From Odiellus spinosus (Eukaryota > Arthropoda > Arachnida > Opiliones > Phalangiidae), in contig OY987229.1 in assembly GCA_963920705.1 (NCBI GenBank), forward strand, positions 23,347,728 to 23,411,727: a stretch of DNA of 64,000 nucleotides. The letters run 5' to 3'. Made by a program: the position numbers and the translations under genes. This document shows positions 57,978-64,000 of this stretch, in pieces. The stretch's first letter is position 1. Every line of letters starts with the position of its first letter. The notes beneath the pieces were generated by a model. It searched no databases, was not told where the DNA came from, and worked only from the letters and a program-made list of their open reading frames with translations.

Positions 57978-60900
57978 GTAAGTGATCTTTCAATTTATTT
58001 AAAATTTAAAAGTCGCGTGGGGTTTCGATTGCTACGACGATACGAACACGTATCTTGGTTTAAATCAAAATAGGAAAATAAAGCAATCAGAGTTAGTTGA
58101 TTTTTGCTACGCAACGACATAACATAATCCATTTCAATAAGGAAAATAACATTTCCTAATTCCGAGTAATCCTAATCCTTTACTCGCGTCCTTCCGTCTT
58201 AATAAGGTAAACTAAATTAGATTCTAACAGTAAACATCATCAGACTTAAGATCCATTTATATGGGAATATTTCTATACAAACCTTTTATCTTTAGTTGTA
58301 TGGCGTGTTATTATCATGTAGGAAGATATTTAACTTGTTGACTCGTTATATCATTATCAAAAGATTTTAAAGAAATTCTGCTCAAAATATGGACTTAAGG
58401 TTTTTAAAATTAATATTATAATTAGACTTAAGAATGAGCGCTTTCTAACTGTATTAAAACACTAAAATCAAGAACTAATTGAAATGCCCAAGAACGTGTG
58501 AATGCAGAATTTCTTTGAATCAGTCTTTAGTCTTCGTAATTTTTAGAGAAAATTGAAAGTTCCCCCGCTTTTTTTTTTCTCTCATATCTCTTAATAGTTT
58601 AGAGTTTCATTCCTCCTAAGCTAATTAACTAATCTACGTCTTTTAATTGCACCATGAAGAAAATATTACAAGGGAGCCAGATTTAGGAGACAATTTATAA
58701 TCGACAACGTGTCTCGAAACCTTTCTATTTTTTACTGTTAACCGTTTTTTAAATTTAAACTCGAGAAAGCGGAGAAGAAAATATTTTCCCACACCTTATT
58801 CGTTGCTTTTTCTGGGTTCTTGCTTAAATTGTTTATTTGGCGAGCTTAATTGCGTCTCCAAAATATTTAACTACTCATTAATGGTTGAAAGTAATACGAA
58901 ATATATTAATTATATACAACCTCAGTTAATAATTAAAATTAAGATATTAATCTGGTTTATGAAGGAAAAAAAACTACCCCAAACCAAAATGAAAACGTTA
59001 AAGTCCTATTTTATTAATAATTTTTATCAAAACTATCTGTATCCAGAAATAACTATTTCAAAATGAATTCGCGACTCATTTTAAATGCGAACGCGACTTC
59101 ATGTTCAGACCACGTAAAGCTTCTTCTTATAAGCTTCTAATTAACTGAAAAAACAGCCTTGGTTTTTCTATTTTCCCAGCTTCTTAGAATACGAAAAAAA
59201 AAAGGTAATTTTTTTTATCCCTCCCCACAAGGCTTCACTCTTCTTACTGCGTGTCAGACCTTCTCATCTATTTTCTCTTATCTCGGCGCGACCGAGGTTT
59301 AATATAGTTTTTACTAGTTAGTTACGTGACTTCGATAAATCGCGTCTGAACTAGCTTCGGAGTCTCCGCTCCATTTTTTTCTCCCTTCTTATTTCTAGTA
59401 GAATATCTAGAAAAATTAAATACGCCCAATGGGGAACAGAGGTGTCGTAGTTTTGACAGAAAAAGACCTCACGCGTGAAACGCGAATTATTAAAAATATA
59501 TAAAAAAATAATATTATAATGGCGGGAAGAAAGCCTCGCGTATCATCCTAATTATTTAAGGTTCCTTTATAAATTTAATTGTAAGAGTATTTCGTGAGTT
59601 TTAGAACTTTGAGCAGTTTTTTTTCTTATCGAGAATCTTTGGAATTTTCCTTGAACACCTTAAAAACTCTAATTTGGGCGTCCATTTTGGGCTCAAAACT
59701 GGACTATTGGGTTATAACCCCAGTGGAAAGGCACCCCTCTTTTGGATGGCACTCCCATTGATTTAATTTTGTTTTAAGGCGCGTAATTTTAATATTTACG
59801 AGGTTTTATTAGATCTTCTACTTTAGCACCCATTGTTTGCCGTTAGAGGACGTTTATGAATACCACGTTTTATCATATCTATTAAGATTAGTGTCCAATA
59901 TTAATAATTAAGCCCCCGCAAAATTGTTGCAGGCGGTCTTTAAATATAATGTAATTACAATCGTGTTTGCGCGGACCCCAAAAACCTCGATGGGAAAATG
60001 AAAATTCTAGCTCGCGTGACAATGTTATCAATGTCTTCGGGAATGGAATAATAATAATAATAATAATAGTGTATAAATCCATGCTCGTTCAGAATCTAGT
60101 TATACCCTATATACAGTACGTTAAACCTCATTAACCTAACGGAAGAATATTAGGAATTAAACGAAAACGAAGGAACGAAAAATGTTAGGAAATCGAGGCT
60201 ATACAACTTCAATCGTGTTGTCTCAAAAAACTCGAACGAATTTAAGTATCCATTGCTATATTTTCGGCTTCAGATTCTGACAGTTTTATAAAGGAAACAA
60301 AGATTTTAGATCCTATCTAACCGAGCTTGTCACGCGAGACTTGTAGCCCGAAGGGGCAATTATATTAATATTCCAAAATATATTACGTGAGAGTGTTTTT
60401 CCGCTCATTTAAATATGTAAATCAATTCCCGCGGAAAAATGACCGCCTAATTTTATATAACGGATGTTTATTTCGACTGTGTAAAGGTATATCGTATATT
60501 TAAAGGGAGAATGAAGTGGATAAATTATTTTTTTATTGATTATTTATTATAAACAAATTTTGTTCGCCTATTGAAACATTTAGGGAAATTAACTTCTCTG
60601 AATTGTGGAGAAAAAAATGGTAAATATTCAGGTTTTGGTATTAAATTAAAAGGAGAACCTCCGACCAATCAAAAGACTGGTACCTTTGGTTTCCTCGACA
60701 CACGCTTTTGTACGCGCGCGATTGAAAATAAACAATTTAAAAGCAAGAGGTTCTACGTAATTGAAAACCGAAAGGTTTTTAAATTAATGTTTAATTAATT
60801 TTTCCCACGCTCTTCGTGCCGTTAGAGGACGCTTATGAAGGCTTAAGTTCATCTTTATTTACTGTTAATAATCCTATATCGTAAATGCCTGAATGAATAT

Positions 60901-61506
60901 TTACCAAAAATTAACGTTTTCGACAATCAAAATATCAATTTTTAAGCAAAATTTTAGACGAATCTGACACGGAATTGAAATTACCCTATTTTATATTCAA
61001 TATAAGACTTAGCTAGTAGTTTTGAGCGTCAATGCTTGAAGGTGTCTTTAGGGATTACGTGTTTGAATAGACGGTTGAGGCCTATAGTCGAAACGTCTTT
61101 CCTCATTTCAATATTTGCAACCAATAAGGGGGAAGAAGACGTAAGAGAGCTTTATAGGCTTTAGTATAATACTCTCAGCTATAGAAGGAATAACTGTAAG
61201 CCACCATATCGCGACACGTCCGCCGAAACAACGAATAAAGGGAATATATCGAACTAACAACCTCCCAAAACATCTTGACCCCTTTTAGCCCATGTACCAA
61301 ACTCTCATTTTGGACAAACTTTAGCTCGCGGAGCTTATACAGGGGGGCTTAAAATTTAATTTACACATTTTCGGGACTTAAAATTCGTTCGACTTATCGC
61401 GAGCAACGACGCCAAGTCCGAGATGGTTCGAGTTTCTCACTCGAAACACCGTTAACGAATATTTCTTCCTTACGTTAACGTCATTTAGTCGTTTTAGAAT
61501 ATTATT
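57978..61506. other. Flank, no gene seen
   Basis: AT-rich, with an ATA/ATAATA run near 60050 and a family T-like terminus after TTAA at 60500-60503. No supported gene. Confidence 0.5.
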
Positions 61507-62183
61507 CGAGGGGCTAACCACTCGTGAAATCAGGTGTACATTTTTAATCACTCTGAAATCATTGCGAATCATTATGAAATTAATGTGAATCACTGTGACA
61601 TCGAGGAGAATCAAATTAAATTAGGAGAATTAAATTAAATCACAGATAATTAAATTAAATCTCGGAGAATCAAATTAAATTAGGAGAATTAAATTAAATC
61701 ACAGATAATTAAATTAAATCTCGGAGAATCAAATTAAATCTCGGAGAATCAAATTAAATCTCGGATAATTAAATTAAATCACAGATAATTAAATTAAATC
61801 TCGGAGAATTAAATTAAATCACGGATAATTAAATTAAATCACAGATAATTAAATTAAATCACAGATAATTAAATTAAATCACAGATAATTAAATTAAATC
61901 ACAGATAATTAAATTAAATCACAGATAATTAAATTAAATCACAGATAATTAAATTAAATCACAGATAATTAAATTAAATCACAGATAATTAAATTAAATC
62001 ACAGATAATTAAATTAAATCACAGATAATTAAATTAAATCACAGATAATTAAATTAAATCACAGATAATTAAATTAAATCACAGATAATTAAATTAAATC
62101 GCGGAGAATCAAATTAAATCGCGGAGAATCAAATGGAATCTGGAATGAGGTGTACAAATTGTTCAAGAGTGGTTAGCCCCTCG
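61507..62183. mobile_element. Inverted-repeat element carrying a 20-bp satellite
   Basis: 22-bp ends (CGAGGGGCTAACCACTC then a mismatch then TGAA) face each other at 61507-61528 and 62162-62183. AGGTGTACA follows or precedes in direct orientation on both sides. The interior is almost all the 20-bp tandem array. No clear duplication. Confidence 0.7.
61610..62133 (+). repeat. 20-bp tandem satellite, about 26 units
   Basis: Unit AATTAAATTAAATCACAGAT. The central block is a run of identical units; variant units with TCGGAGA or GCGGAGA lie at both edges, as expected if expansion happens in the middle. Confidence 0.95.
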
Positions 62184-64000
62184 GTATTAGTTGAAGGAAC
62201 CGAAACATAATTTTATATTCCATACGCGTAAAGTCCGTGAATTAAACTGATCTTAGAGGAAAACTACGTCAGTAATGCCTCTTATGTCGCGAACAGAACT
62301 GTAACTAAAACTGGGGGAGAAGATGGGGAACTGAGTAAGGGAGAATTATATTTTGGAATTGCTCGGGAGCTTTGTAAATAAGTGAGACAAGAGGAAATGG
62401 AGTATGTAAAATTGAATTTTAATTTCATTTTCAATCAGCCTGGTCGTCCCCTTCCCCGCCTCCTTCGTATACAAGCTTAGCTCTTTATTTTCTCGAGAGA
62501 CTATAGCCTCTCTTGTCCAGCCACGAAATTAATTGTCGAAAGGGGAAAGGAGTTGGAGCTTGGAGTGGCTGAAATTATTTTGTTTTAGATATAAGCGCCT
62601 TTGTTATATCGTGGGGTCGAGAGTCGTCGACACGAACTCCGTATAGAACATTAAGTAAAGAGGGGGTTGCGCCCCTTCTACGTACAAAGATTTATTGACG
62701 AAGAGTATTTATAATATGGCCGTTGTTTTAAATATATATGGATGGTAAATCGTAGCTAGTAAAACTGGGATCACGAAATCTCGACATTTTCGAAAAAAAA
62801 AACTTATTTTAGGGCAGCCAAGGCTTAAGTAAAGCCAAGAATATCCCCGAGATTTCGTGACATCATCGCTTTAAAGTGAATTAATTAAATTTAGCGTACG
62901 TTAAAATTAATTGACGTCATCGTAGAAGTAGTTGGCGAGTTCTAACGCGAAAGAATGCTTGGCCGTAATTCGCGGTTGAAGGTAATTGTACTTTGAGGCC
63001 GCTGCTTGGACTCTTAGCGGAATTATTTGGCGTAAACGATGGGGTGAGTGCCTTCTCCGAAATGAGTGGGACGTACCTAACAGGAACGCGCCGCGCGGAG
63101 GGACTTAAGAGAGGAGGGTCATCAGTTGGCGATCAAACACGCTAGGTTGTCCGTAATCCGTCCGTAACTGTCACGTTTAGCGGGAAAGGAAAGCACGTAC
63201 TGGGCCTAATATTATAACGGGAGATGTCGGCTTCCCCCCCCCCCCCCCGTCGCGCGATTATAACGCGCCCGGGAGAAATAATGGATGGATAGGAAACACC
63301 GCGAACGCCTAATCCCGCCCGGGCCGCCACCAGCTTCTGACCACCCCTTCCCCCTAGACGATAATAATGACACAACCACCAAGTTTTACATCTATCTACG
63401 CCAAGTAAGCAACGCCTTGTTGCTCCGGAACTCGTAGAATTTTCTAGCTAGGATTATACTTCAAACACGTATTGGTTTCTCAATTTCTCCTTTCTATCAC
63501 AAGTCCGTAAAATATTGTTCGTAAGAAGTTTTTTATTCGCGATTGACGATTTTCAATGAACTATCAGAGCCGAGCGGAGTTAGGTTAGGTTAGGCTAGGC
63601 TAAGAACTCTAAATGGAAGATGCCGAAGATACAATTGGCCCATAGTGGCGCTTTCGAAGAAGAGCCCAAATTTGAAACGAGGAACCAACTGATGGGATGT
63701 CTATTGACAATCATGATGGTTCCTATATTCCATTGGAAACAAAGTCACGTTTCAAAGTGTCATTGATTGGACGAACAAGTTAGAATATGAAGTTTCGAAC
63801 TTCTACGATCGGATGTTTATAGATTTATGATATTATTCGTTTTTGGTTTACGAGATGGAGGGCGCGAAGCAACACCGTATTAAATTGCGGTTCCTCGTCA
63901 GCTTTGTAGCTTCGGATAAAGCGAGGATTAGCGCTTAAATATGGAAAGAAAGAAAAAAACTACTTCCATATCACCGCGGGAGAGAACAACTCATCCTGGA
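62184..64000. other. Flank, no gene seen
   Basis: A C15 run near 63234, a GTTAGGTTAGGTTAG motif near 63579, and a short inverted repeat TCACGAAATCTCG (62772-62784) facing CGAGATTTCGTGA (about 62849-62861). Confidence 0.5.

Noticed and set aside
61610-62133. CRISPR-like array
   Set aside because: Units are contiguous 20-bp repeats without unique spacers, in a eukaryotic genome.

Overview
The window is nuclear DNA from an animal. It is AT-rich, gene-poor and crowded with small repeats, and it is interrupted by one intact Polinton/Maverick (polintovirus-like) element at 16714-32224 (15,511 bp). The organism cannot be named. Introns of 68-98 nt inside the element and scattered TTAGG-like (CCTAA) pentamer runs would fit an arthropod, but that is inference. 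No confidently identified host protein gene lies in the flanks.

The element is flanked by a 6-bp target duplication (TGCGTC) and has 458-bp terminal inverted repeats (TIRs) that look identical by eye, beginning AGTAGATAG. Each TIR carries a cluster of GTGGTGCC iterons next to the end and a tRNA-like block with matching Pol III A and B boxes pointing outward. Inside the TIRs an older, diverged inverted repeat extends the symmetry by about 140 bp.

On the plus strand, two tightly packed intron-free gene runs each end in an AATAAA signal. Run 1 (17529-19562) encodes the packaging ATPase and three conserved Polinton-type proteins. Run 2 (19627-24068) encodes a small membrane-protein candidate, a chromodomain integrase, the minor capsid (penton) protein, a basic pX/pVI-like core protein, the major capsid protein and the adenain-like maturation protease. 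Neighbouring genes overlap or abut (ATGA, TAATG), as in viral polycistronic modules.

On the minus strand lie two spliced genes. One is a 1398-aa protein-primed DNA polymerase B in six exons, with two N-terminal C2H2 fingers, an acidic 32-aa repeat block and an embedded HNH/endonuclease VII-like motif. The other is a 226-aa Cys/His-motif protein whose ATG is assembled across an intron. Between the protease and the polymerase is a candidate Pol III small RNA (24361-24473). It has a 21-position terminal stem, a perfect B-box hairpin and an immediate U5 terminator, and its layout recalls adenovirus VA RNA. Together the genes cover replication (PolB), integration (INT), packaging (ATPase), capsid (MCP, penton, core) and maturation (PRO), so the element appears complete and recently inserted.

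The flanks hold several inverted-repeat transposon families. Family A has six copies. Families A, B and C all have CA...TG ends and 7-bp duplications. A TTAA-targeting foldback family has AGGG...CCCT ends. There are two minisatellites (28-29 bp and 20 bp, the latter inside an inverted-repeat element) and many microsatellites. Two weak signals of a host plus-strand gene are seen: a TATA/first exon near 34.5 kb with an exon at 35.35 kb, and a well-formed exon at 57894-57977.
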